Origin: an uncultured Pseudomonadota bacterium
GTDB taxonomy: Bacteria; Pseudomonadota; Gammaproteobacteria; Steroidobacterales; Steroidobacteraceae
Direction: 5' to 3'
Assembly: GCA_902826635.1 (NCBI GenBank)
Contig: CADEFQ010000009.1
Span: 34,657 to 98,656 of the forward strand
Length of the DNA stretch: 64,000 nucleotides
Below are positions 11,904 to 20,113 of the stretch, piece by piece (position 1 is the first letter of the stretch; the number at the start of each line of letters is the position of its first letter). The notes under the pieces are model-generated. The model searched no databases and had not been told where the DNA came from. It was given only the letters and a program-made list of their open reading frames with translations. Position numbers and translations under genes: made by a program.

Positions 11904-12179
11904 TCAGGCCTGTGGCGTCGGGGCCGGCTTCGGAGGTGGCACGTATTTCGGCGGTTGATCGAGACAAGGCTCGTTCGGGCTGCGTGGGCGTTCGGGCGTG
12001 TCGAGCTCCGGCACTCGCAGCGCACCGCGGGTGTTCGGCGCATCCATTCCCGGCGGGACCTGCAGCGGCGGGACACTTTCCGAGTTCGTGTATTCGGGCG
12101 GCTTGCCGCAACCCCCACCCGACGTCTTGCAGGCGGCGAGGCTCGCGGCGGCGAGCAGCACGATCAGCCAATGTCTCAT
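11904..12179 (-). CDS. Short lipoprotein resembling only the N-terminal segment of BamC
   Basis: A 91-residue predicted lipoprotein: residues 1-16 are a signal peptide and the lipobox ends LAAC with Cys17. The mature part is Pro-rich and apparently unstructured, with VPPLQVPPGMDAPNTRG followed by RVPELDTPERP, then a tail of Pro repeats. This resembles the flexible segment of BamC that lies along BamD, and dapA-bamC is the enterobacterial gene order. Here the two helix-grip domains of BamC are absent. The ATG overlaps the dapA stop (ATGA). BamC relationship is inferred from motif and position. Confidence 0.7.
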   Translation of the reverse strand: MRHWLIVLLAAASLAACKTSGGGCGKPPEYTNSESVPPLQVPPGMDAPNTRGALRVPELDTPERPRSPNEPCLDQPPKYVPPPKPAPTPQA

Positions 12180-13072
12180 GCAGTTTCCTTGCAGTCCGGG
12201 GCGATACCCGACGCCATCATCGCACGGCGCAGAAGCGCTTCGTGCCCGGGTTCGAGCGCGGTCAGCGGCAGGCGGACCCCGGCAGGCACGAGCCCCAGCT
12301 GCAGGGCGATCCACTTGACCGGAATCGGGTTCGGCTCGATGAACAGCGCCTCATGCAGACCCGCAAGCCGGGCGTCGAGTTCCGCCGCGCGCTTGAAATC
12401 GCCGGCAAGCGCCGCGGCCATGACATCGGCGACCTGTCGCGGCGCCACGTTCGCGGTCACCGAGACGACGCCACGAGCGCCGAGCGCCACGGCCTCGCGC
12501 GCTGTGGGGTCGTCACCGCTCAGCACCGTGAAGCCGGGCGGCGCGAGTCGCACGAGCTCGCGCACGCGCTCCATCGACCCGACCGCCTCCTTGATGGCGA
12601 CGATGTGTGGCAGCGTGGCGATCCGCGCCACGGTCGCCGGCAGCAGATCGACGGCCGTGCGCGAAGGCACGTTGTAGAGGATGACTGGCACGCGGCTCGC
12701 CGCGGCAACCGCCTCATAGTGGCGAAACAACCCTTCCTGCGTCGGCCGGTTGTACGCGGGTGTCACGACCAGCAGGCCGTCGACGCCGAGCGCCGAAAGG
12801 CGCGCCGCCCGCGCCACGGTGGCCGCAGTGCTGCTGCTGCCGGCTCCGGCGATGATCGCGAGACGCTCCGCGGCACGATGCACTGCCCGGGTCGTGAGCT
12901 CTTCGAGTTCGGAACCGGTCAACGTCGCGGACTCACCCGTCGTGCCGCCCACGACGAGGCCGCTGGTGCCGTTCGACGCATGAAAGTCGATCAGGCGAAC
13001 CCAGGCCGCAAGATCGATCGTGCCGTCGTGCCGCATCGGAGTGACGACCGCGACGAGACTGCCTGAAAACAT
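12176..13072 (-). CDS. dapA: 4-Hydroxy-tetrahydrodipicolinate synthase
   Basis: DapA condenses pyruvate with aspartate semialdehyde, the first step of the lysine/diaminopimelate branch. The barrel motifs are present: GGTTGESATL, the Tyr motif VILYNVPSRTAVDL and Schiff-base Lys in VAIKEAVGS. At 298 residues it has family length. It is divergent from gcvR and translationally coupled to the BamC-like lipoprotein gene, so cell-wall precursor synthesis and an envelope protein share a transcript. Confidence 0.95.
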   Translation of the reverse strand: MFSGSLVAVVTPMRHDGTIDLAAWVRLIDFHASNGTSGLVVGGTTGESATLTGSELEELTTRAVHRAAERLAIIAGAGSSSTAATVARAARLSALGVDGLLVVTPAYNRPTQEGLFRHYEAVAAASRVPVILYNVPSRTAVDLLPATVARIATLPHIVAIKEAVGSMERVRELVRLAPPGFTVLSGDDPTAREAVALGARGVVSVTANVAPRQVADVMAAALAGDFKRAAELDARLAGLHEALFIEPNPIPVKWIALQLGLVPAGVRLPLTALEPGHEALLRRAMMASGIAPDCKETA

Positions 13073-13189
13073 CTGGGGTCCGGCTGAAAACGTGGGAGGG
13101 AGTCAAAGGATGGTAAGGGGCGCGCTCGCGCGAGGCAAGCGGCCGTGCGCGAGCGCGCGAGATCGTTTCGCTTTGCGTTCGCTGCCCGG

Positions 13190-13202
13190 TACACTCTCCC
13201 CG
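13190..13202 (+). promoter_or_regulatory. -10 element directly before the gcvR start
   Basis: TACACT (13190-13195) is followed by six bases and the GTG at 13202, so a transcript starting at normal distance would begin at the start codon. A weak -35-like TTTCGC lies 18 bp upstream. No Shine-Dalgarno sequence precedes the GTG. Confidence 0.45.
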
Positions 13203-13732
13203 TGAAGCAGCATCTCGCCGTCTCGGCAGTCGGCAACGACCGTACCGGCATCGTCCACGAACTCTCGCGCGTGATCACCGAGTGCGGGGGCAGCATCAGT
13301 GAAAGCCGCATGGCGAACCTCGGATCCGAGTTCGCGATGCTGCTGCTCGTGTCCGGCAACTGGCACTCGCTCGCAAAACTCGAGACCGAGCTGAAGAAGC
13401 TCGGCGAAACCGCCGGCCTCACCGTCAACGTGAAGCGCACCGAACCGCGCAGCGCGCGCACCGACATGCTGCCCTACTCGATCGACGTGGTCTGCCTCGA
13501 CCAGACCGGCATCGTGACGAGCCTCTCGGGTTTCTTCTCGAGCCGCGCGATCGACATCGCCGAGCTCTCGACCCGCGTGTACGCGGCCGCGCATACCGGC
13601 GCGTCCATGTTTTCGGTTCAGATGATCGTCAACGTGCCGACCCGCATCCACCTGGCGCACCTGCGCGAGGAATTCATGGATTTCTGCGATTCGCTGAACC
13701 TCGACGCGATCATGGAGCCCGTCAAGTCGTGA
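13202..13732 (+). CDS. gcvR: Glycine cleavage system repressor-like protein (tandem ACT domains)
   Basis: A 176-residue protein of two ACT domains, each beginning with a ligand-binding strand-loop: LAVSAVGNDRTGIVHELS and DVVCLDQTGIVTSLSG. This is the GcvR architecture; in E. coli GcvR binds GcvA in the presence of glycine to repress gcvTHP. The neighbour bcp is also its neighbour in E. coli. I choose the GTG at 13202, where similarity begins; an upstream in-frame start at 13145 would lie before the predicted -10. No gcvA or gcvTHP is in the window, so its target is inferred. Confidence 0.88.
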   Translation: MKQHLAVSAVGNDRTGIVHELSRVITECGGSISESRMANLGSEFAMLLLVSGNWHSLAKLETELKKLGETAGLTVNVKRTEPRSARTDMLPYSIDVVCLDQTGIVTSLSGFFSSRAIDIAELSTRVYAAAHTGASMFSVQMIVNVPTRIHLAHLREEFMDFCDSLNLDAIMEPVKS

Positions 13733-14187
13733 AGGTCGGCGGCAAGGTTCCGGCCTTGAGTCTCCCGCAAAGCGACGGCAGCCCATGGCGCCTCGCCGAC
13801 CACGTCGGCGAGAAGCTCGTGCTGTATTTCTACCCGAGGGACTCGACGCCCGGCTGCACGCTCGAAGGGCAGGACTTCCGGGACCTGCACGCGTCGTTCC
13901 GGCGCGCAAAGACCGCCGTGTTCGGCGTCTCGCGCGACAGTTGCGCCTCGCACGTGAAGTTCCGCGCGAAGGAACGTTTTCCCTTCGAGTTGCTCTCCGA
14001 TGCCGACGAAACGGCCTGCCGGCTGTTCGATGTGATCCGGGAGAAAAACATGTACGGCAGGAAAGTCCTGGGTATCGAGCGCAGCACGTTCCTGATCGAC
14101 GCGACGGGCAAGCTCGCGCGCGAATGGCGCAAGGTAAAGGTGCAAGGCCACGCGGAGGAAGTCCTTGAAGCGGCGAAGCAGCTCTGA
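13729..14187 (+). CDS. bcp: Thioredoxin-dependent peroxiredoxin (Bcp/PrxQ)
   Basis: Bcp reduces H2O2 and organic peroxides. The 152 residues carry the peroxidatic Cys43 in STPGCTLEGQDF. The canonical resolving Cys five residues later is Gln48 here, and the alternative PrxQ position in the third helix lacks Cys. Remaining cysteines are Cys72 (SRDSCASH) and Cys97 (DETACRLF), so the enzyme is either a 1-Cys type or uses a non-canonical resolver. The GTG start overlaps the gcvR stop (GTGA). Expected to be cytosolic. Confidence 0.93.
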   Translation: MKVGGKVPALSLPQSDGSPWRLADHVGEKLVLYFYPRDSTPGCTLEGQDFRDLHASFRRAKTAVFGVSRDSCASHVKFRAKERFPFELLSDADETACRLFDVIREKNMYGRKVLGIERSTFLIDATGKLAREWRKVKVQGHAEEVLEAAKQL

Positions 14188-15592
14188 CGGCGCGCGGGAG
14201 CGCCGCATCTTCGTGCTCGACACGAACGTGCTGATGCACGACCCGACCTCGATCTTCCGATTCGAGGAACACGACATCTACCTGCCGATGATCGTGCTGG
14301 AGGAACTCGACGCCAACAAGAAAGGCCTGTCCGAAGCCTCACGCAACGTGCGCCAGGTCAGCCGTTTCCTCGACGAGCTGATGCGCGACGCGAAGAAGGA
14401 CCAGATCGACGCGGGCCTCGCGCTACCCTCGGGCTACTCGGGCAACCACGGCAAGAAGCCTTCGTCGGGCCGCCTGTATTTCCAGACGCGCCAGCTTGCC
14501 TCGGCGCTGCCCGACTACCTGCCGGGCCACGGCAGCGACAACGCGATCCTCTCGCAAGTGCTCGCGTTGCAGGCGCTGCACACCGAAGCGCGGGTGACGC
14601 TCGTGTCGAAGGACATCAACCTTCGCATCAAGGCCGCGGTCGTCGGCGTGCACGCCGAGGACTACTACAGCGACAAGACGATCGAGGACGCGGACGTCCT
14701 CTACACCGGCCACGCGCTGTTGCCCGCGGATTTCTGGGATCAGCACGGCAAGGACATGCGCTCCTGGAAAGAAGGCGAGCGGACCTACTACACGGTTGCC
14801 GGTCCTGCGGTGCAGGAATGGCAGGCCAATGAATTCGTCTACCAGCAGGACGAACAGGGCATCGAGGCGATCGTGCGCAAGATCGAGGGTGACAGCGCCA
14901 CGGTCGAGATCACGCGCGACTATCGCAGCGAACGCCACAGCATCTGGGGCATCACCGCCCGCAATCGCGAGCAGAACTTCGCGCTCAACCTGCTGATGGA
15001 TCCCGGGATCGACTTCGTGTCGATCCTCGGCCCCGCCGGCACCGGCAAGACCCTGCTGACGCTCGCCGCGGGCCTGATGCAGACGCTCGAGAGCAACCGC
15101 TTCGTCGAGATCATCATGACGCGCGTGACGATCCCGCTCGGCGAAGACATCGGCTTCCTCCCCGGCACCGAGGAGGAAAAGATGGAGCCCTGGATGGGCG
15201 CGCTGATGGACAACCTCGAGGTGCTGACCCAGAGCCAGGAAGGCGGCAACTGGGGCCGCGCCGCAACCAACGACCTGCTGCGCAACCGCATCAAGATCCG
15301 GTCGCTCAATTTCATGCGCGGGCGCACGTTCCTGAATCGCTTCATCATCCTCGACGAGGCGCAGAACCTGACCCCGAAGCAGATGAAGGCGCTCGTCACG
15401 CGCGCGGGCCCCGGCACGAAAGTCGTGTGCCTCGGCAACATCGCGCAGATCGACACACCCTACCTTACCGAAACGACCTCCGGGCTCACCTACGTCGTGA
15501 ACCGCTTCCGGGGCTGGGATCACTCCGGGCACATCACGCTCGTGCGTGGCGAGCGTTCGCGACTTGCCGATCACGCCTCGGAAATCCTCTGA
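14165..15592 (+). CDS. PhoH-family ATPase with N-terminal PIN domain (PhoH2-like)
   Basis: The 475-residue protein joins an N-terminal PIN nuclease-like domain (FVLDTNVLMHDP; GSDNAILSQ; VSKDINLRIKA) to a C-terminal PhoH ATPase (Walker A GPAGTGKTLLTLAAG, Walker B FIILDEAQNLT). Mycobacterial PhoH2 of this architecture is an RNA helicase/ribonuclease, so an RNA-processing role is likely but inferred. The TTG at 14165 lies inside the end of bcp and has GGAGGA about six bases upstream, giving a 23-base overlap. It continues the gcvR-bcp run. Confidence 0.9.
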   Translation: MKRRSSSDGARERRIFVLDTNVLMHDPTSIFRFEEHDIYLPMIVLEELDANKKGLSEASRNVRQVSRFLDELMRDAKKDQIDAGLALPSGYSGNHGKKPSSGRLYFQTRQLASALPDYLPGHGSDNAILSQVLALQALHTEARVTLVSKDINLRIKAAVVGVHAEDYYSDKTIEDADVLYTGHALLPADFWDQHGKDMRSWKEGERTYYTVAGPAVQEWQANEFVYQQDEQGIEAIVRKIEGDSATVEITRDYRSERHSIWGITARNREQNFALNLLMDPGIDFVSILGPAGTGKTLLTLAAGLMQTLESNRFVEIIMTRVTIPLGEDIGFLPGTEEEKMEPWMGALMDNLEVLTQSQEGGNWGRAATNDLLRNRIKIRSLNFMRGRTFLNRFIILDEAQNLTPKQMKALVTRAGPGTKVVCLGNIAQIDTPYLTETTSGLTYVVNRFRGWDHSGHITLVRGERSRLADHASEIL

Positions 15593-15638
15593 GGGCGGCC
15601 GGCCTGAACCAACACCCCGGCCGGGGGTCGAAACACGC

Positions 15639-17120
15639 ATGAAGCAGGTCTGGATCCTGATGCTGGCGTGCGCCGTGACATCGGTCGCGGGCGCACAGGT
15701 CGGCAGTGAATTGCCCGACATGGGCAACCCGGTCGACGCGATCCTCACCCGCGGGGACGAATACCGCATCGGCCTCACCGTCATGCGCCAGCTGCGTGAG
15801 CAGGGCCAGATCCTCGAGGACCCCGAAATCGGCGAGTACCTCCAGGCGCTCGGCTCACGGATCGCGGCGCAGGCCACCGATGAAGGCGAGCGCTTCACGT
15901 TCTTTGTCGTACGCGATCCGGCGATCAACGCCTTTGCGCTACCCGGCGGGTTCATCGGCGTGAACCAGGGCCTGCTGCTCGCGACGAAGAGCGAATCCGA
16001 GCTCGCGAGCGTGCTCGCCCATGAGATCGCGCACGTGACCCAACGCCACATCGCGCGCAGCATCCGCGCGGCGAGCCGGCAGAGCCTCGCAACCACTGCG
16101 ATGGTCATCGCGGGCATCCTTCTCGGGGCGATGGCCGGTGGCGACGCCGCGCAGGCCGCGATTGCCGTGGCGCAAGGTACAGCGGCGCAGCAACAGGTCA
16201 ATTACACGCGCTCGAACGAACAGGAGGCGGATCGCATCGGCATTTCATATCTCGCCTCCGCGGGCTTCGACCCGAACGCCATGCCCGCGTTCTTCGAGAC
16301 GATGAGCCGTCACTCCGGGCTCTCGGGCCAGAACATTCCCGAGTTCATCCTGACCCACCCGGTCACGTCGAACCGCATCGCCGAGTCCCGCGATCGCGCG
16401 AAGGACTATCCGGTGCCGAAGCCAACGCCCGAGATCACGTACCAGATCGCCCGCGAGCGGGCGCGCGTCGTTGCCGCCGCAAGCGACTCCGACATGCGCG
16501 TGTACTACGAGGGTCAGATCGCCGAAGGCCACCAGGGGGTTGGCGAGAAGTACGGCGAAGCACTCGCCGACCTCGACCACGGCGAGGCGACCGATGCGGT
16601 CGCGGTGCTGCACGATCTGCACGAACACTATCAGGGCAACCCGATGATCGCGGCGACGCTCGGGCAGGCACAGATGTCCGCGGGCGCGACGGACGCCGCG
16701 CTGGCCACGTTCTCGGACGCGCTTCGACTGTCGCCCCGCAACGTGCCGCTGTCCGTGCGCTATGCGGAGGCGCTGATGCGAGCCGGCCGCGCACGCGAGG
16801 CGCATGTCCTGCTGCTCGACCTGTTCAACATCGTGCCACCGACGCCGGAGCAGATCCGCCTGATCGCGCTCGCCGCGAGCGCCGCGGGCGACACCGGCGA
16901 CGCGTACTTCTACATGAGCGAATATCACATCGCGAACGGCAATCTGCCGCTGTCGATGCAGCAGCTCGAACTCGCCCTTGCCGCCCCGAACCTCACGGAC
17001 GTGCAGCGCCAGCGTTTCCAGGCGCGCATGGACGAAGTGCGCGAGGCGGTGGAGCGGGATCGCAAGAAGCGGCCGGAGCGCGCGAGCGGGGAACAGCGCG
17101 CCACGCGCCCGGGAGTTTAG
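15639..17120 (+). CDS. bepA: Periplasmic M48 metalloprotease/chaperone with TPR domain
   Basis: BepA (YfgC) degrades or helps fold LptD and BAM substrates in the periplasm. The 493-residue protein has a signal peptide (residues 1 to about 19, ending VAGAQ), the zinc motif HEIAH at 128-132, the third ligand Glu196 in NEQEADR, and a C-terminal TPR region from about residue 300. The ATG at 15639 is the only start that gives an uninterrupted signal peptide. Its neighbour mlaA also serves outer-membrane integrity. Confidence 0.93.
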   Translation: MKQVWILMLACAVTSVAGAQVGSELPDMGNPVDAILTRGDEYRIGLTVMRQLREQGQILEDPEIGEYLQALGSRIAAQATDEGERFTFFVVRDPAINAFALPGGFIGVNQGLLLATKSESELASVLAHEIAHVTQRHIARSIRAASRQSLATTAMVIAGILLGAMAGGDAAQAAIAVAQGTAAQQQVNYTRSNEQEADRIGISYLASAGFDPNAMPAFFETMSRHSGLSGQNIPEFILTHPVTSNRIAESRDRAKDYPVPKPTPEITYQIARERARVVAAASDSDMRVYYEGQIAEGHQGVGEKYGEALADLDHGEATDAVAVLHDLHEHYQGNPMIAATLGQAQMSAGATDAALATFSDALRLSPRNVPLSVRYAEALMRAGRAREAHVLLLDLFNIVPPTPEQIRLIALAASAAGDTGDAYFYMSEYHIANGNLPLSMQQLELALAAPNLTDVQRQRFQARMDEVREAVERDRKKRPERASGEQRATRPGV

Positions 17121-17144
17121 GTCCGGAGAAAGGCCGTTCGCTGT

Positions 17145-17156
17145 TAGAATCCCGCC
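17145..17156 (+). promoter_or_regulatory. Extended -10 promoter abutting mlaA
   Basis: TGTTAGAAT gives an extended -10 (TG plus TAGAAT at 17145-17150). Six bases separate it from the mlaA ATG, implying a leaderless transcript. No -35 is evident. Confidence 0.5.
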
Positions 17157-17909
17157 ATGCCCTTCCGCATCACTACGGCGCTCGCCGCCCTGCTCCTCGC
17201 CGCCTGTACCTCCCAGCCCTTGAAGCCGGATCCGCGCGATCCGCTCGAGAAGTTCAACCGCACGATGTACACGGTGAACGACGGGCTCGACCGCGCGATC
17301 GCGCGCCCGGTCGCGCGCACGTATCGCAAGATCACGCCGACCTTCGTGCAAACCGGCGTCAGCAATTTCTGGAGCAACGTCAACTACCCCACGACGATCA
17401 TCAACGAATTCCTGCAGGGCAAGCCACGCGCGGGCTTCAACGATATTGGGCGTTTCCTGCTGAACACCGTGGCGGGTGTCGGCGGGCTCCTCGACCCGGC
17501 GACCGCGGCCGGGCTCGACCGGAACGACGAGGACTTCGGCCAGACGCTCGGCAAGTGGGGCGTGCGCGCGGGCCCGTACCTGATGCTGCCGCTCCTCGGG
17601 CCCTCGACCCTGCGTGACGGCACTGCGCGAGTCGCGGACCGCTTTGCCGATCCCGTTCACTACGTCGACGACTGGCGCTGGCAATGGGGGCTCGACGGCT
17701 TTCGGCTGCTCGATCGGCGCGCGCGGCTGCTGCCCGTGACCGACAAGCTGAACGACATCTTCGATCCGTATACGTTCGTGCGCAGCGCCTATTTCCAGCA
17801 GCGCGAGTACGCGATCCACGACGGCAACGTCGAACTCGCGCCGGCTGATGAGGGCATCGATCTGGAAGACGAAGCAGAAACCCCTGCCGGGAAGTCACCG
17901 CCGAACTGA
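17157..17909 (+). CDS. mlaA: Outer-membrane phospholipid-removal lipoprotein MlaA
   Basis: MlaA (VacJ) sits in the outer membrane and passes mislocalised phospholipids to MlaC. The lipobox LLLAAC places the lipidated Cys at 17. The family blocks DPLEKFNRTMYTVNDGLDR, INEFLQGKPRAGFNDIGRF and FGQTLGKWGVRAGPYLMLP are intact, in 250 residues. It ends 3 bp from the end of mlaB, so the outer-membrane component faces the mlaFEDCB operon convergently rather than lying inside it. Confidence 0.95.
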   Translation: MPFRITTALAALLLAACTSQPLKPDPRDPLEKFNRTMYTVNDGLDRAIARPVARTYRKITPTFVQTGVSNFWSNVNYPTTIINEFLQGKPRAGFNDIGRFLLNTVAGVGGLLDPATAAGLDRNDEDFGQTLGKWGVRAGPYLMLPLLGPSTLRDGTARVADRFADPVHYVDDWRWQWGLDGFRLLDRRARLLPVTDKLNDIFDPYTFVRSAYFQQREYAIHDGNVELAPADEGIDLEDEAETPAGKSPPN

Positions 17910-17912
17910 GGT

Positions 17913-18215
17913 TCAGACTCCGGTTTCGAGCAGCTCCTCGACTTCACTGATCCCGGCGATCGCGCGCACGCGCTCCGGCAATCCTTCGAATCGCAATTGC
18001 CCGCCCGCCCGATGCACCACGGCGAGCCAATCGAGCAACACGGCTACCGCCGCGCTGTTGGCGGATTCGAGGCCGTTGCAATCCACGGTCCACTCGCGCG
18101 CGCCGCCATGGGCAAAGAATGCGAGTCCGGCCTGGTGCGCCACGCAGGCGGTGCCGAAATCGAGCCCGCCGCTCAACGCCAGGCGCCCGGGCCCCGTTTC
18201 GACGAGCTGGATCAT
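17913..18215 (-). CDS. mlaB: Mla lipid-transport STAS protein MlaB
   Basis: A 100-residue STAS domain that binds the MlaF ATPase and controls complex assembly and activity. The STAS core is seen in LALSGGLDFGTACVAHQAG and VDCNGLESANSAAVAVLLDW. Its start overlaps the mlaC stop (ATGA), making it the last gene of mlaFEDCB. Similarity to MlaB is low, as is usual for this small protein; the assignment rests on fold plus position. Confidence 0.9.
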   Translation of the reverse strand: MIQLVETGPGRLALSGGLDFGTACVAHQAGLAFFAHGGAREWTVDCNGLESANSAAVAVLLDWLAVVHRAGGQLRFEGLPERVRAIAGISEVEELLETGV

Positions 18216-18850
18216 GCGGCCTTTTTCTGCGGCGCCGGCGTGTCGCCCTTCTCCAGCCGTTCGATGACCGCATCGAGCCCCTTCGCGTCGATCTCCGCGC
18301 CGAAGTCGTCGCGGAAGCTCTTCACGTAGCTGATGCCTTCGATCGTGACGTCCCAGGCCTTCCAGCCCGAGTCGGTCTTGCGCAGGCTGTAATTGACGGG
18401 CACGCGATCACCGTTGCTGCGCTTCACTTCGGTACGAACCGTGGCCCGCAGCCCGTCCGGTGCGATTTGTGCCGGGTACACCTTCAGCCGATCGCCGGTG
18501 AAGTCCGCCAGCGCCGAGCCGTAGTTGCGCACCAGTGAGTTGTAGAAGCCCTTGATGAAGCGATCCCGCTGGGCCGGCGTCGCCGTCCGCCAGTGCGGGC
18601 CGAGCACGAGTCGCGCCGCATACTGTGAATCGAAGTTCGGCAACAGCACTTCATCGACGAGCTGTTCCACCTTCTTCGGTTCCTTGCGGTACTCCGCACG
18701 ATGCGCGTCGAGTTCCTTGAGCATCGATTGCGCCGTCGTCTCGATCAGCTGCCCCGGCCCGCTCGTATCGACGGAATCCGCCGCATGCAGCGGCAACGAG
18801 ACGAGCGCTGCGGCCAGCAGCACCGCGGTCGTGGTCAGGGGTTTCATCAT
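18212..18850 (-). CDS. mlaC: Periplasmic phospholipid carrier MlaC
   Basis: MlaC shuttles phospholipid between MlaA and the MlaFEDB complex. The 212 residues begin with a signal peptide (LLAAALVSLPLHAAD), followed by the Tol-Tol/MlaC fold with LPNFDSQYAARLVLG, FIKGFYNSLVRNYGSAL and a C-terminal GWKAWDVTIEGISYVKSFR block. The start overlaps the mlaD stop by four bases. Confidence 0.95.
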   Translation of the reverse strand: MMKPLTTTAVLLAAALVSLPLHAADSVDTSGPGQLIETTAQSMLKELDAHRAEYRKEPKKVEQLVDEVLLPNFDSQYAARLVLGPHWRTATPAQRDRFIKGFYNSLVRNYGSALADFTGDRLKVYPAQIAPDGLRATVRTEVKRSNGDRVPVNYSLRKTDSGWKAWDVTIEGISYVKSFRDDFGAEIDAKGLDAVIERLEKGDTPAPQKKAA

Positions 18851-19332
18851 GGTTTCGGGTCCTCTTTGCGACCGCTGGCGAAATTGGCAAAAAACTTGTT
18901 CACGAGGTTTTCGAGCACGATGGCCGACTGCGTGAACTCGATGCTGCTGCCCGCGTGCAGGAAGGTATCCGACCCACCGGGCCCGATGCCGACATATTTG
19001 CCGCCGAGCAGGCCCGCCGTCTGGATGCTCGCATCGCTGTCATCCGGAATCCGGTCGTAGCGGCTCTCGATGTCGAGCGTCACGACCGCCTTGAAATCGG
19101 TCGGATCGAAGTTGATGCCGGTGACGCGGCCGATGCGCACACCGGCGAGGGTCACTGGCGACCCGGTCTTGAGGTCGCCCACGTTGTCGAAGCGCGCGGT
19201 CACGTTGTAACCCGTCGCGCCGCCGACCTGGATGCCGCTGCCGGGCAACTGCGTCGTGAGGAAAAAGAGCGCGGCAAAGCCGAGCAACACGAAGAGCCCG
19301 GTACCGATTTCGAGTGCGCGATTGGGACGCAT
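18847..19332 (-). CDS. mlaD: MCE-domain protein MlaD
   Basis: MlaD is anchored in the inner membrane and forms a periplasmic hexameric ring that holds lipid. One membrane helix (residues about 10-28, GTGLFVLLGFAALFFL) precedes a single MCE domain with FDNVGDLKTGSPVTLAGVRIG and the LLGGKYVGIGPGG region. At 161 residues it matches the usual length. It lies 13 bp after mlaE. Confidence 0.95.
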   Translation of the reverse strand: MRPNRALEIGTGLFVLLGFAALFFLTTQLPGSGIQVGGATGYNVTARFDNVGDLKTGSPVTLAGVRIGRVTGINFDPTDFKAVVTLDIESRYDRIPDDSDASIQTAGLLGGKYVGIGPGGSDTFLHAGSSIEFTQSAIVLENLVNKFFANFASGRKEDPKP

Positions 19333-19345
19333 GATGTCGAACCTT

Positions 19346-20113
19346 CTAGAGGAATGCGGCGGTCAGGATGTAGTCGAGCAACAACGTGAGCACGGACGAC
19401 GTCACCACGGTGCGCGTCGTCGCGAGCCCGACGCCCGCGGCGGTCGGTTCGGTATGGTACCCCTCGTACACAGCAACCAGGCTGCATGCCGTACCGAATA
19501 CCACGCTCTTGATGAATCCTTCCTGAATGTCGTTCAGCTGCACGGCCGCCTGCATCTGCGACCAGAAGGCGCCGGCATCGACATCCATCATCTGCACACC
19601 GACGAGTTGCGCGCCAAAAAGGCCCACGACGTCGAAGATCGCCACGAGCAGCGGCATCGCGATCACTCCGCCGATGAAGCGCGGCGCGACGATCCGCTGC
19701 ATCGGGTCGACCGCCATCATCTGCATCGCGGTGAGTTGGTCAGTGGCGCGCATCAAGCCGATTTCAGACGTCAGTGCCGTGCCCGCGCGACCCGCGAAAA
19801 GAAGCGCGGTGACGACCGGCCCCAGTTCCTTCAGCAATCCGAGCGCCGCCGCGACACCGAGCGCGTCTTCGGAGCCGAAGCGCTGCAGCAGGTCGAAACC
19901 CTGCAGGCCGAGCACCATGCCCACGAAGAGGCCGCACAGCATGATGATGATCAGCGAACGGGCGCCCGCGTTGTAGACCTGGTGCACGATGTGCCGCGGG
20001 CGCAGCAGCGCCGGCACGCACTGCGCGAGTACTGCGGCGAAGAACACGCCGACGGCGCCGATGCGGCGCAGGCTGCCGGTCACCATGCCATCGCGAGCCG
20101 TGACGCGGCTCAC
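19346..20113 (-). CDS. mlaE: Lipid ABC transporter permease MlaE
   Basis: The permease subunit of the Mla complex, with about five or six membrane helices and the MlaE-family blocks FVGMVLGLQGFDLLQRFG and LFAGRAGTALTSEIGLM. The frame stays open far upstream through mlaF, but the GTG at 20113 overlaps the mlaF stop (GTGA) and gives a normal 255 residues; the upstream part is the out-of-frame shadow of mlaF. Confidence 0.93.
   Translation of the reverse strand: MSRVTARDGMVTGSLRRIGAVGVFFAAVLAQCVPALLRPRHIVHQVYNAGARSLIIIMLCGLFVGMVLGLQGFDLLQRFGSEDALGVAAALGLLKELGPVVTALLFAGRAGTALTSEIGLMRATDQLTAMQMMAVDPMQRIVAPRFIGGVIAMPLLVAIFDVVGLFGAQLVGVQMMDVDAGAFWSQMQAAVQLNDIQEGFIKSVVFGTACSLVAVYEGYHTEPTAAGVGLATTRTVVTSSVLTLLLDYILTAAFL

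Noticed and set aside
15593..15638. Hairpin between PhoH/PIN gene and bepA as terminator
   Set aside because: Arms are only about six base pairs of GGCCGG-type sequence and no U-tract follows.
14423..16201. 592-codon minus-strand frame opposite PhoH/PIN and bepA
   Set aside because: Antisense to two recognisable genes, with no domain signal of its own.
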